Virus record (IMG/VR): IMGVR_UViG_3300036830_000246
Coordinates: 1-61,680 of that record
Strand: one strand, 5' to 3'
DNA length: 61,680 bases
From: a virus
Numbering within the stretch: the stretch's first letter is position 1; every line of letters starts with the position of its first letter. A model generated the notes under the pieces. It was not told where the DNA came from. It made no database searches and saw only the letters and a list, made by a program, of their open reading frames with translations. This document shows positions 34,301 through 40,787 of this stretch, piece after piece. A program made the translations under genes and the position numbers.

Positions 34301-36237
34301 TGAGGGATTTGCGCACGCTCCCGCTCGCGACCATGCGGTTGCGCGAGGCCGTGGCGGGCCGCGCCCTCATCAACCAGATCAAGGAGATCGGGCGCCGCAC
34401 GGGTGAGGACACTGTTGTGGAGGGCCACCATCCCGATACGCCCGGCTGGTTCACGCTCGATAATCCGGCCTTCAAGACATGGCGCCCGAAGTTCATCAAG
34501 GACGAACTGACGGGCAAATACGTCGCTGCGACAGACCAAAACGGCGAGCCTGTGTTCGAAAAGGTTCCGATTTACGTCCGCTCGGATTTCGAAGGTCCGC
34601 TGCGGTCGGTCCTGACGGAGCCGAATTCCAAGGTCTACAACGCCCTCATGGCCCTCAAGGGCAAAGCGATGACGACGATCATGTATTCGCCGCTCATCCA
34701 CAATGCCGTCGAATGGGGCCGCGCGTTCCCCGCCATGCCTGGCAAGGTCGCGACGCTGAGGGTGTATTTCGAAGGCAACCGGGCGAAAAACGATCCCGCG
34801 ACCATGACGGAGGCGATCCGCCACGGGCTCGTGCCGATCGGCAGCCGCGCGGGCGGGATGCAAGACATCACGGGCATCGCGGATGCGGACTCGGTCAAGG
34901 CCGGCCGCTCGTGGACGGCGAAGATCCTCGGCGCCGTCCCGGGTTTGTTCAATCCGAAAGCCAAGGAAGCCGTCTATCGCGCGATCGACGCGATGGGGGA
35001 CGTTTGGCACAACACCCTCCTCTGGGACCGCGTCGGCGACCTCCAAATGGGGCTCTACACGGGGCTGCGGGACCAAATGATCCGCAAGGGCTTCGCGCCG
35101 TCCTCCGCCCAATACGAAGCCGCCCATCTCGCAAACCGCTACGCTGGCGCGCTCCCGGTCGAAGCAATGTCGGGTTTTTCCCGCAAGATCGCCAATCTCA
35201 TGCTGTTTTCCCGCAGCTACACGCTGGGCAATTTGGGCGCAATGAAGGACGTCTTCACCGGGCTGCCGCGCGATGTCCAGGCGCAGATCGAGCGCGATGC
35301 CGGCACGGCAGAGCTCAACAAGGTGAAAAGCTATGCCAGGCGAAAATCCACCGTGATCTTGCTGACCGACATCGCGATGTTTTATGCGACGAATTCCCTC
35401 CTGGCCTCTGCCGTCGCGTATCTCGCGGGGCGCCAGGATCTCAGCACCGTCCAGAAGGGCTATGTCGACCGCATGAATGCCCTCATGCAGAAGACGAACG
35501 ACAGCCCGCTTGAACTCCTCAACCCGTTCGCGGACCTCCAGGCGTTGTCGGCTACGAACGAAAACGAACCCGGCCGGGAAAACCGCGTGCTCGTCGGGTA
35601 CGACAAGGACGGCACGGCCATTTATGCCCGCGTGCCGACGGGCAAGATCGGCGAGGAATTCACGAACTGGATTACGTCGCCGCTGCAAACCTTCAAAAGC
35701 AAACTCGGCACGCTCGCGCGCCCGACCTATGAGACGATCGCGAACGATGCAGGCTTCGGCCACAAGGTCTACGACCCCAAGGGCTCGACCCTCCAGGCAC
35801 TGGGCAATATCGCGCAGCTTTATCTCGGCTCCCAAGTGCCGCTCGATTCCCTCAAATCCGCCGCGCAGCTGATGGAGGGAAAGGGCAAGGTGATCGACAT
35901 GTACAAGACCGCGGGTCCGCTTGCGGGCGTGACGTTCTCCAAAGGTGCGCCCGGCGGTCCGGCGGTCGGCGCGTATTACAATCTCAAGGAGCGCCAGCAG
36001 GCACGCCTCCAGGAAGCGCTCCCGGACATCCACACGAAATTCGACGGCGGTGACCGCGCGGGCGCAATGCGCGATCTCGTGGCGGCGGGCGCGGCACCGG
36101 GCCTCGCACGCTGGTATCTCAAGGTGTGGAGCGATCCCAGGCTGCGCGCGAACCCGCGGGCGGTAAACAAGCTCCTCCTTCGTGCTACACCGGAAGAGCG
36201 CGAAGAATATCAACGCACGACAGGAGCTCCTCCATGA
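28327..36237 (+). CDS. Giant polyvalent virion protein (2636 aa)
   Basis: Residues about 20-115 are an M15-type peptidoglycan peptidase: SMHVGGQAMDF supplies His65 and Asp72, GDHIHWGW supplies His104/His106. About 160-390 is an Ala/Gly-rich region with hydrophobic stretches. About 530-860 is a DdrB-like ParB-superfamily domain (VEYAVVDARQLVPSQ, VESGNGRTLAIQRA). Around 975-1560 are segments typical of large polyvalent proteins (DWLGAIENLKNKGVKG, AEVQSDWHQQGRR). A second zincin-type motif HEAIH is at 1659-1663. The last 900 residues are helical with one hydrophobic segment near 2340. Likely ejected with the DNA to breach the cell wall and act in the cell; roles of the later domains are inference. 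Confidence 0.82.
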   Translation: MSGAGTDPWGVASDTAPSAPVDGWLPSEQQANEAIQGIAPGSVVTSEARTAEHNAAVGGVPDSMHVGGQAMDFVLPKGMTADQVKAQLTAQGYPVSEFLNEGDHIHWGWRPKGNVGPAPADPWGVQGSESDPWAPAQQAAAPVQQKPAPVQPAESSWADVLSKQVENTPARMKQMIAGLFQGMAETNPSLMPRGAAMMDTFTPPAPETKQDAADRAKVSQWAAGVYATAAQQIKENSPQLNDGSVKDVASKVLAGTIDMVPLLAATAVTRNPLVGAAMMGGQAAGESYGAARASGRTPDQARLDSLFTGTVNGALGSLPLGVLMKPGQTFLGKTLQSAGTFGAVSVMTEALQLGYDRGLVNPNMTLSEAWQRLKDAGITGTLQGALLGGGHAGLEKAISGLRAQTAPVEARQEPSAASTEAPAAAAPQPTPHPDLAASIGLTSPGVAPKVDPWAVAPEALVPTPNPEVPPSFRTTPAAIAGEHELEVARLESEGAQAAAAKAPAPTTELPPIASRPVAKDVALTATGREVPVEYAVVDARQLVPSQTQEGAPNPAYPQELQPRDRTRAASQAQISSIAQNLNPRLLDRSPVASDGAPIIAPDGTVESGNGRTLAIQRAYSEGLPGAQAYRAHLAQQGYPVENMDAPMLVRVREGTMTPEDRQAFVREANNSGQLGYSATERATTDAAAIPASALDLYRGGDVDAAANRPFVQAFFRNAVSPGEQATMIDREGRLSQEAVRRLNGALLAKAYDAPDLVSAVVESPDTNIKAIGGALTDVAGDWSQMRALARNGDIPPNLDQTDKLLAAVRLVDQARAEGRNVAEYVGQKDMFTGEALDPDTEAWLRLMFRNTRDWTNPVGREKLATALRFYAQEARKARASGNLLGLEPTGPTDILGIAKERQGGGQRDNGAAGPSLFAGADIREGGGAGAGPGLEAPAPGRSTGDETGRAQSAEGANPPLNQTLLQREEEKPAFFSALTRGVEGLNLKRAPAKDWLGAIENLKNKGVKGEEIDWSGVRDWLREQPGTVTKERVADFLRDHEVQVQEVEQGAPHEPPAIAEKRDRFQELSDKDQGQEGLSKAEHDEMDKLQDELFQQPNPWLKAKDAKYGEYTLPGGRNYRELLLTLPERARELPEGYTVKPFQNGWGVFGPMGEEAWAPTRGGALANAQPRLRMLHGESPTYRSGHWDEPNILAHVRFDDRTGPNGEKILHMAEVQSDWHQQGRRRGYQEGRPVQMPRVSPKDLTIEEGSHDWKGTAPDGKFTAKVGKGIVADEAEARRYLARYINEAKIDPYNEDVVRRHRYQVPNAPLKTSWHELAMKRMLRYAAEHGYDKLTWDTGETQAARYDLSKHIDHIELRDNETGGVGKPSMEGEFTSGRVIAYDHQGQQVIDRHVNSPEELVNLIGKDAADKILKVTPKAGRESGLGHRVRDLPKADLKVGGEGMKGFYDKILPQFLSKYAKKWGGKAGRGEIVPKFTVQRSRPHINGKYEVLQPHGLPILTSEMRTHLFDTKEAAEAFAREEAKKSATPTHSVDITPEMKKSVMEGQPLFRKEAKPFGRATKPNAAGMSKVADDIIGRLPAKPSAAEQKVLDRVAEIAREIVPRATTVAAHELRQVEPGTQRSILDKGTRVAGATAMNGSRRLIAWSLSSRDPVGTMRHEAIHWLKAEGFLTPGEWSTLERAAQTGNWLGRHGITRRYADLHPEGQIEEAIAEQFGQWRRASSAVPHIVRPIFDKISRLLGRVGDFLRKSFGSSATAEDIFHRIEAGEVGRRAVALPNGRSTKLERAQDETDIRDFGSRVKEGAAKVMDLVHDVQMLVAPMAEGGMESRAAAKDFANLMRLARYHGNRMMEGLKKDFAPFELKRMWEAADEESVARQQGKPTENVGLSRLTPRERNAVMEQQADAQAVWEAAKAQGMVQGEGLPSYVPRMMVDMAEGSAKRLGSSTDGARSIPGMGRNVRTSTPQMLHRKYLTTGETEGAASKKFETNAEVVRDLRTLPLATMRLREAVAGRALINQIKEIGRRTGEDTVVEGHHPDTPGWFTLDNPAFKTWRPKFIKDELTGKYVAATDQNGEPVFEKVPIYVRSDFEGPLRSVLTEPNSKVYNALMALKGKAMTTIMYSPLIHNAVEWGRAFPAMPGKVATLRVYFEGNRAKNDPATMTEAIRHGLVPIGSRAGGMQDITGIADADSVKAGRSWTAKILGAVPGLFNPKAKEAVYRAIDAMGDVWHNTLLWDRVGDLQMGLYTGLRDQMIRKGFAPSSAQYEAAHLANRYAGALPVEAMSGFSRKIANLMLFSRSYTLGNLGAMKDVFTGLPRDVQAQIERDAGTAELNKVKSYARRKSTVILLTDIAMFYATNSLLASAVAYLAGRQDLSTVQKGYVDRMNALMQKTNDSPLELLNPFADLQALSATNENEPGRENRVLVGYDKDGTAIYARVPTGKIGEEFTNWITSPLQTFKSKLGTLARPTYETIANDAGFGHKVYDPKGSTLQALGNIAQLYLGSQVPLDSLKSAAQLMEGKGKVIDMYKTAGPLAGVTFSKGAPGGPAVGAYYNLKERQQARLQEALPDIHTKFDGGDRAGAMRDLVAAGAAPGLARWYLKVWSDPRLRANPRAVNKLLLRATPEEREEYQRTTGAPP

Positions 36238-36929
36238 CCGCCACCCCTTGGTCGCGTTTCACGATGCCGCTTGCCTACGCGCCATCCGTCACGGGTGCGC
36301 CGCTGCCGAATGCCAAGCTTTATTTCTATGTCGGAAGCTCGACGAGCGAGGGCACATCTACCCCGCTCGACACCTTCGCCGATGCCGCGCTTTCCATCCC
36401 GAACACCAATCCCGTCGTGGCCGATGCCGGCGGCGTCTTCCCGCCGATCTTCCTGCTTTCCACCGAATACATGGTGATGTTGACGGATCAGTACGACACG
36501 GAAATCTGGACGCAGAATCCCGTTTCACCCTTCATCTTGGCGGAAGCCGAGCAGGCCACGACGGTTATTTTGGAATTGACCGTCGACGGGAATGGCGGCG
36601 TGCCCGCGGTGGGGATTTGCGGCGATCTCTATGTGCCGTTCGATTGCACGATCACGCAGGCCGTCATCCAGTCGACCCAGGCGGGCTCAATCGTAATCGA
36701 CGTGTGGGCTGCGCCCTTCGTCGTCAACACGCCGCCGAGCCCGACGGATTCAATCGTCGCGGGCGCGCCGCCGACATTGTCCAATGCGCAGAGCTCGATC
36801 GACACCACCTTGACGGGCTGGGCGACGGACATCCCCGCAGGCACGGCCATGCGCTTCAACATCGATTCCATCGACAGCGTGACGCGCTTCACCCTCAGTC
36901 TCGTCGCTACCAGGAATTTCGCCTCGTGA
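36234..36929 (+). CDS. Tail fibre or tailspike head-binding protein
   Basis: 231 residues. The N-terminal 90 residues (PNAKLYFYVGSSTSEGTSTP, VVADAGGVFPPIFL) are the usual podovirus fibre/tailspike head-binding domain. The rest is beta-rich. Coupled by ATGA to the giant protein and by GTGA to the next gene, so the pair may form one receptor-binding structure. Confidence 0.72.
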   Translation: MTATPWSRFTMPLAYAPSVTGAPLPNAKLYFYVGSSTSEGTSTPLDTFADAALSIPNTNPVVADAGGVFPPIFLLSTEYMVMLTDQYDTEIWTQNPVSPFILAEAEQATTVILELTVDGNGGVPAVGICGDLYVPFDCTITQAVIQSTQAGSIVIDVWAAPFVVNTPPSPTDSIVAGAPPTLSNAQSSIDTTLTGWATDIPAGTAMRFNIDSIDSVTRFTLSLVATRNFAS

Positions 36930-38179
36930 CCTTCGTTCCCGCCATCCAGGCTTTCATCCCGGTGGAAAGCGGGATCAATACCTTTGAGGCACCGGTGGAT
37001 TTCAGCCGCGGGTGGATATTCCCCGGCGGTGCCACGTCGGACGTCCTCACGCGCTTCGGCATCACGAGCGGCGTCGAGGAGCTTTCCGAGCCTCTGTCGA
37101 GCTATGACGCAAATGCGGGTTACCCCCCGTTCCAGTCCGACATTACGGGCGCGATCGCGATCGCAAAGGCGCTTCCGTTCAACTCCAACGGCGTCGTCAC
37201 GATCGACGCCTCGACCCTGGCCTTCATCGCCGATTGGGGCACGCAGACGGGGCTCGGGCCCGACTATCCGAACTGCGTGGGCGTCATCAGCGATCCCGTG
37301 CCGCTGTGGACCGGGGAAGGCATCGGCCTACAAAGCTTCATGCTCGCCGGCGTGTATCGGTCGGCCTTCTCCCAGAACGTCGCCGTCGTGTCGATCAATC
37401 CCGTGTTGCAATTCGCCGGCTTCCTCATGACTCTGGACGAAGCCGAAGTGACGTGCGTGGCCGGCCCATCCTCCGTCGCGGAAGCAACCGGCTATGTCAT
37501 TGGCTCGCCGGGCCTCATCGGGGGCCCGTACCAGCTCGGGATCTATCAGGTCACGATCGGCATCGACGCGCAGAGCTGGAATCCGACGGACTGGCCGACA
37601 CCCAACGGCTCAATCGCGGGCGCGCCCATCGGCAGCAAGATCATGCCGACGGACATCGACCCCACGGCGACGACCTTGGGCTGCACGGGCGCCGTGCTGG
37701 ATCAGACGGATGGAAACATCCTCGCGAACATCACGACGGACGGCACGAATTCCAATTACGTCGTCAAGATCAGCGCCGTGACGGGACAGCTTTTGTGGAA
37801 ACTCGTCATTCCGAGCGGGTCGGGCTCGATGATGAAATACAGCAGCATCCGCCACGGGGTGTTTTGCCATTTGCTCGGCTCGGCCTTCACCCACACGCTC
37901 TACACGATCGACACGATCGCGGGCACGCTCACGAGTTCGACGAACAACAATCTCGCTGGCATCGTGAGCGGCGACCAGTGCTACAACGATTCAACCGGCG
38001 CCCTCATCCTCCACGCCCAGGTGACGAATGCGGGAACGGCCGGCCATCCCTTGCGCCTCAACGACACGCCCGCGACGTTCACCGCATGGGCCGCGCTCTA
38101 CGTCAACGCGGCGTTCAGCCAGCCCGTCATCCCGTATTCGCGCACGAGCCAAACGCGCATCTGGGGCAACTATCCTTGA
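36926..38179 (+). CDS. Receptor-binding or tail surface protein candidate
   Basis: 417 residues from a GTG overlapping the previous stop. Beta-rich, low charge, with strand repeats late in the protein (VLDQTDGNILANITTDG, KISAVTGQLLWKLVIPSG) like a beta-propeller. No enzyme motif visible. Probably the distal partner of the head-binding protein. Confidence 0.65.
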   Translation: MTFVPAIQAFIPVESGINTFEAPVDFSRGWIFPGGATSDVLTRFGITSGVEELSEPLSSYDANAGYPPFQSDITGAIAIAKALPFNSNGVVTIDASTLAFIADWGTQTGLGPDYPNCVGVISDPVPLWTGEGIGLQSFMLAGVYRSAFSQNVAVVSINPVLQFAGFLMTLDEAEVTCVAGPSSVAEATGYVIGSPGLIGGPYQLGIYQVTIGIDAQSWNPTDWPTPNGSIAGAPIGSKIMPTDIDPTATTLGCTGAVLDQTDGNILANITTDGTNSNYVVKISAVTGQLLWKLVIPSGSGSMMKYSSIRHGVFCHLLGSAFTHTLYTIDTIAGTLTSSTNNNLAGIVSGDQCYNDSTGALILHAQVTNAGTAGHPLRLNDTPATFTAWAALYVNAAFSQPVIPYSRTSQTRIWGNYP

Positions 38180-38181
38180 CG

Positions 38182-38571
38182 GTGCGGGCTGCCGGCCTCA
38201 TCTTGCGCGACATGATCGGCTACCGGCAGAGCGACGGCGACATCACGTTGGACGGCCAATCTATCGGGGCCGGTTACAGCGGTCACGGAATCGGCTTCAA
38301 CAATCCGGCAGAAGAAGCCGTCCACGGTGTGGGTCCGATCCCGCGCGGGCAATGGCAGATCGCGGCGTGGTACGACAATTACGGCCCCAAGGGTCCGACC
38401 GTCGCGCGCCTCTCACCCGTCGGACACGATGCCCATGGACGTTCGGGCTTTCTCATTCATGGGGACAATTCCGCGATGGACCACACGGCATCCGACGGGT
38501 GTATCATCGCTTCCCGCGACATCCGCTCACGTCTTCGCGCGAGCGGCGAAACCCTCCTGGAGGTAGTGTGA
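38182..38571 (+). CDS. Tlde1-like (DUF2778) peptidoglycan enzyme, probable endolysin
   Basis: About 129 residues from GTG 38182; TTG 38176 (TTGA overlap) and ATG 38212 are alternative starts. Motifs are GVGPIPRGQW, SGFLIHGDN and TASDGCIIAS, the His and Ser-x-Gly-Cys elements of L,D-transpeptidase-like DUF2778/Tlde1 proteins. At the head of a lysis cassette it is the best endolysin candidate. No signal peptide. Confidence 0.75.
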   Translation: MRAAGLILRDMIGYRQSDGDITLDGQSIGAGYSGHGIGFNNPAEEAVHGVGPIPRGQWQIAAWYDNYGPKGPTVARLSPVGHDAHGRSGFLIHGDNSAMDHTASDGCIIASRDIRSRLRASGETLLEVV

Positions 38572-38729
38572 TGAACGGCAGCGATTTGAAGGCAAAATTC
38601 GACAGCGAGTGGGGTGCGTTCCGCAAATTCATCGCCGCCCATCCCCTAACGGGTTTCTGGGTTGGCGTGGGCGTGGGCGTCGCGGCTTCGTTCGCAACGA
38701 AGCTTCTGGGCTTCACCTTCGGGCTGTAG
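38571..38729 (+). CDS. Small membrane protein in lysis cassette
   Basis: 52 residues with one transmembrane segment (GFWVGVGVGVAASFATKLLGF) after a charged N-terminal helix. Start overlaps the endolysin stop (TGATG). It could be a pinholin or an anchor; both are inference from position. Confidence 0.7.
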   Translation: MNGSDLKAKFDSEWGAFRKFIAAHPLTGFWVGVGVGVAASFATKLLGFTFGL

Positions 38730-38732
38730 GCC

Positions 38733-39161
38733 ATGGCGGCCATCTGGCTCTTTCTCAAATCCCCTCTCGGGGCCGGGCTCTTGCTCGCGGCTCTCTTCGT
38801 GACGCTGATCGGCGGCACGGTCGACGGCCTCGTGCTGCGATGGGAAAAGTCCGCATTGCAAAGCCAGGTCGACGGGTTGCAAGACCAGATCAACAACCCC
38901 AAGACGGGATGGCGCGCGCAGCTCACGACCTGCCAGGGAAACGAGGCGAGCCTCAACGGCGCGCTCGGCAAGGTTAGCGATAGCTTCACGGCGTGGCGGC
39001 AGGCGGACGCGGTCCGGCAGGCACAGATCGACGCCGCGCTCGCGGGGCTTGGGAAAGACGCCGCGACAGCCCGGACGGCGGCGGACAAGATTCTCGCCCT
39101 CCAGCCGAAGGGCGATATTTGCCAGGCGGCCCTTGGCCTTCTCCGAGCGAGCGACCCATGA
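38733..39161 (+). CDS. Rz-like inner-membrane spanin
   Basis: 142 residues. N-terminal transmembrane anchor (LGAGLLLAALFVTLIGG) followed by a coiled-coil periplasmic part (ALQSQVDGLQDQINN) and a Cys-containing C-terminus. The next gene overlaps by four bases and encodes a lipoprotein, giving the usual Rz/Rz1 arrangement. Confidence 0.75.
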   Translation: MAAIWLFLKSPLGAGLLLAALFVTLIGGTVDGLVLRWEKSALQSQVDGLQDQINNPKTGWRAQLTTCQGNEASLNGALGKVSDSFTAWRQADAVRQAQIDAALAGLGKDAATARTAADKILALQPKGDICQAALGLLRASDP

Positions 39162-39472
39162 AGAGGATTGCTCTCCTTTGCATCGCCGCGATCGCGCTTT
39201 GCGGCTGCGCGAGTGGCCCGAGCGTGCCGCAGGAACCCGCGGTCCAGATCAAGACCGTGGACGTTCCCGTGCCGGTGAATTGCGACCCCTCGGCGAAGCT
39301 TGGCCCCGCGCCGACCTACCCGGACACGGATTCCGCGTTGGCATCGGTCCCGGATGTCTTTACAGGAGTGAAATTGCTCAAGGCCGGACGCAGATTGCGC
39401 ATCGCCCGGCTCGCGGCAGATCAGCAAGCCCTAGATAGCTGCCGGCACGCACCACCGCCTGCCGGCCAGTGA
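39158..39472 (+). CDS. Rz1-like outer-membrane lipoprotein spanin
   Basis: 104 residues with signal peptide and lipobox (IALCGCA, Cys at about 17), then a Pro-rich and Val-rich mature part ending HAPPPAGQ. The ATGA overlap with the Rz-like gene supports the pair that fuses inner and outer membranes at lysis. Confidence 0.75.
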   Translation: MKRIALLCIAAIALCGCASGPSVPQEPAVQIKTVDVPVPVNCDPSAKLGPAPTYPDTDSALASVPDVFTGVKLLKAGRRLRIARLAADQQALDSCRHAPPPAGQ

Positions 39473-39499
39473 TTTAAACCCGCACGAGGGGGACGGCTG

Positions 39500-39859
39500 A
39501 TGGACTCGCCTTGGATTGATCCCAACAGGATTTTCGACCTCACGGCTGCGGCCTGCGGCGCCTTTCTCACGATCTTGTTCCGTCGTGGCGCCGGGCTTTT
39601 CACCGTGCTCACGACCATCATTACCTCGGAAATGATCGCGTATTTCTTCGCAGAGCCCCTGTGGGGCCTCGCGCACGGGAAGGTCTCGTGGATGACGGAC
39701 GACTGGCGCGGGCCTGTCGATTTGACGCTGGGCCTCGTCTCTATCTTCGTCGTGGGGGGAACTATTAAGCTGGGGGAACAATTCATGGCCTCTCCGACGG
39801 AAACCGTCGCGGCCATTTTTCGTTGGATCATCGACAGGTTCGCGCCCCGGCGCCCCTGA
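39500..39859 (+). CDS. Holin candidate, three transmembrane segments
   Basis: 119 residues. Hydrophobic segments at about 15-28, 32-54 and 73-92 with a charged C-terminal tail (WIIDRFAPRRP). Size, topology and lysis-cassette position fit a class I holin. RBS is GAGGGGGACGG. Confidence 0.65.
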   Translation: MDSPWIDPNRIFDLTAAACGAFLTILFRRGAGLFTVLTTIITSEMIAYFFAEPLWGLAHGKVSWMTDDWRGPVDLTLGLVSIFVVGGTIKLGEQFMASPTETVAAIFRWIIDRFAPRRP

Positions 39860-39875
39860 TGGAAGGATGCCCGCG

Positions 39876-40202
39876 ATGTCCCTCGTGCTTCACCTCGATG
39901 GAATGATGCTGCTCCTCATGGCGCTGTGCCTCACGGCGCTCGGCCACCTCTTCCAGCGTTGGGTGTATCGCATCCCCGTGCTTTTGATTGCGCTGTGCGA
40001 CACCCTCTTGGGGCTCAACCTCCTGGGCGTCTCCGCTCTCCACGGGCTGCCGTCGTGGTTCTGGCTGCGCCTCGTGGCCGATGCCGCGTCTGGCGGCCTC
40101 GTTATCGTATGGGTTCTCGCGCGTCTCGGCTTCGAGCATCGGCTGCATATCGCGACGCCTTCCGGTTACGCGCGGGCCGCGGATCAGCGCCTTTACCGAT
40201 AG
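39876..40202 (+). CDS. Membrane protein in lysis cassette
   Basis: 108 residues from ATG 39876, chosen for the RBS GGAAGG nine bases upstream (ATG 39867 abuts that RBS). Three hydrophobic stretches (MMLLLMALCLTALGH, IPVLLIALCDTLLGL, SGGLVIVWVLARLGF). It could be an antiholin or second holin. Its last 101 bases overlap the 3' end of the convergent DnaA-like gene. Confidence 0.65.
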   Translation: MSLVLHLDGMMLLLMALCLTALGHLFQRWVYRIPVLLIALCDTLLGLNLLGVSALHGLPSWFWLRLVADAASGGLVIVWVLARLGFEHRLHIATPSGYARAADQRLYR

Positions 40203-40587
40203 ACGGGACTTCCCCCTCCTTGCGCGCCCTCCCGGCATAGCAGGCGGCTTTCGTTGCCCGGTAGAGCTTTCCCCACATGGCATCGGCGGCAACACGCTCC
40301 CGCGCACGCTCCGCGCCGTAGAGGACGGTCGTGTGGTCGAGGGCAAGTGCCCGCCCGATGGCCGTCAAGGGAAGCGCATTGAGCTCCACGGCTAGGAGAC
40401 AAATGAGCTGGCGCGCCCACGCGATCTCGCGCTTGCGCGCCGGTCCCATGATGGAACCCGTCGGCAGACCCATGACGGCTTCGACTGCGCGGCGAATATC
40501 CCCAACGGGAACCATCTCGCCCACCCACGCACCGCACCCATCGGGCGACCGCCGGCGTCCCTTCATGGCTTGGAACATGCGGGGCAT
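40102..40587 (-). CDS. DnaA domain IV-like DNA-binding protein
   Basis: 161 residues from ATG 40587 (RBS GGGAA); a GTG at 40617 is also in frame. Residues about 45-105 match the DnaA C-terminal helix-turn-helix: ARKREIAWARQLICLL, then AIGRALALDHTTVLYG, the DnaA signature. There is no AAA+ ATPase. It may bind a phage origin or DnaA boxes. It is the last gene of the minus-strand replication operon, and its end overlaps a convergent lysis gene. Confidence 0.75.
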   Translation of the reverse strand: MPRMFQAMKGRRRSPDGCGAWVGEMVPVGDIRRAVEAVMGLPTGSIMGPARKREIAWARQLICLLAVELNALPLTAIGRALALDHTTVLYGAERARERVAADAMWGKLYRATKAACYAGRARKEGEVPSIGKGADPRPARNRKASRYAADARSRDAREPIR

Positions 40588-40787
40588 TGGGTATTTCCCG
40601 TAAAGAGGCGTTTCCACCCAAGCGCGTGCGCCCTGTCGAACAGCGGTTGGATTTCATCGCCGCGCTGGACGAGGCACGGCGCATGATCGTCGATCGAACC
40701 CGCACGGGGACCGTCGCAGATGATTACCAGCTCCGTCTCGAAGGGCGGACCGGGGGAATCCGGCACAACGGAAACGATCAGGCTCAA
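40563..40787 (-). CDS. Small unrecognised protein
   Basis: 74 residues, start overlapping the upstream stop (ATGA). Two Cys pairs or singles (IICDGPR, CLVQRGDE, NTQCPACSKP) suggest a metal site with the C-terminal CPAC. Function unknown. Confidence 0.6.
   Translation of the reverse strand: MSLIVSVVPDSPGPPFETELVIICDGPRAGSIDDHAPCLVQRGDEIQPLFDRAHALGWKRLFTGNTQCPACSKP

Noticed and set aside
28327-36237. Virion RNA polymerase (N4-like) in the giant protein
   Set aside because: No polymerase motifs (for example T7-type or N4 vRNAP active-site signatures) were seen; the recognisable parts are peptidase and ParB-like.
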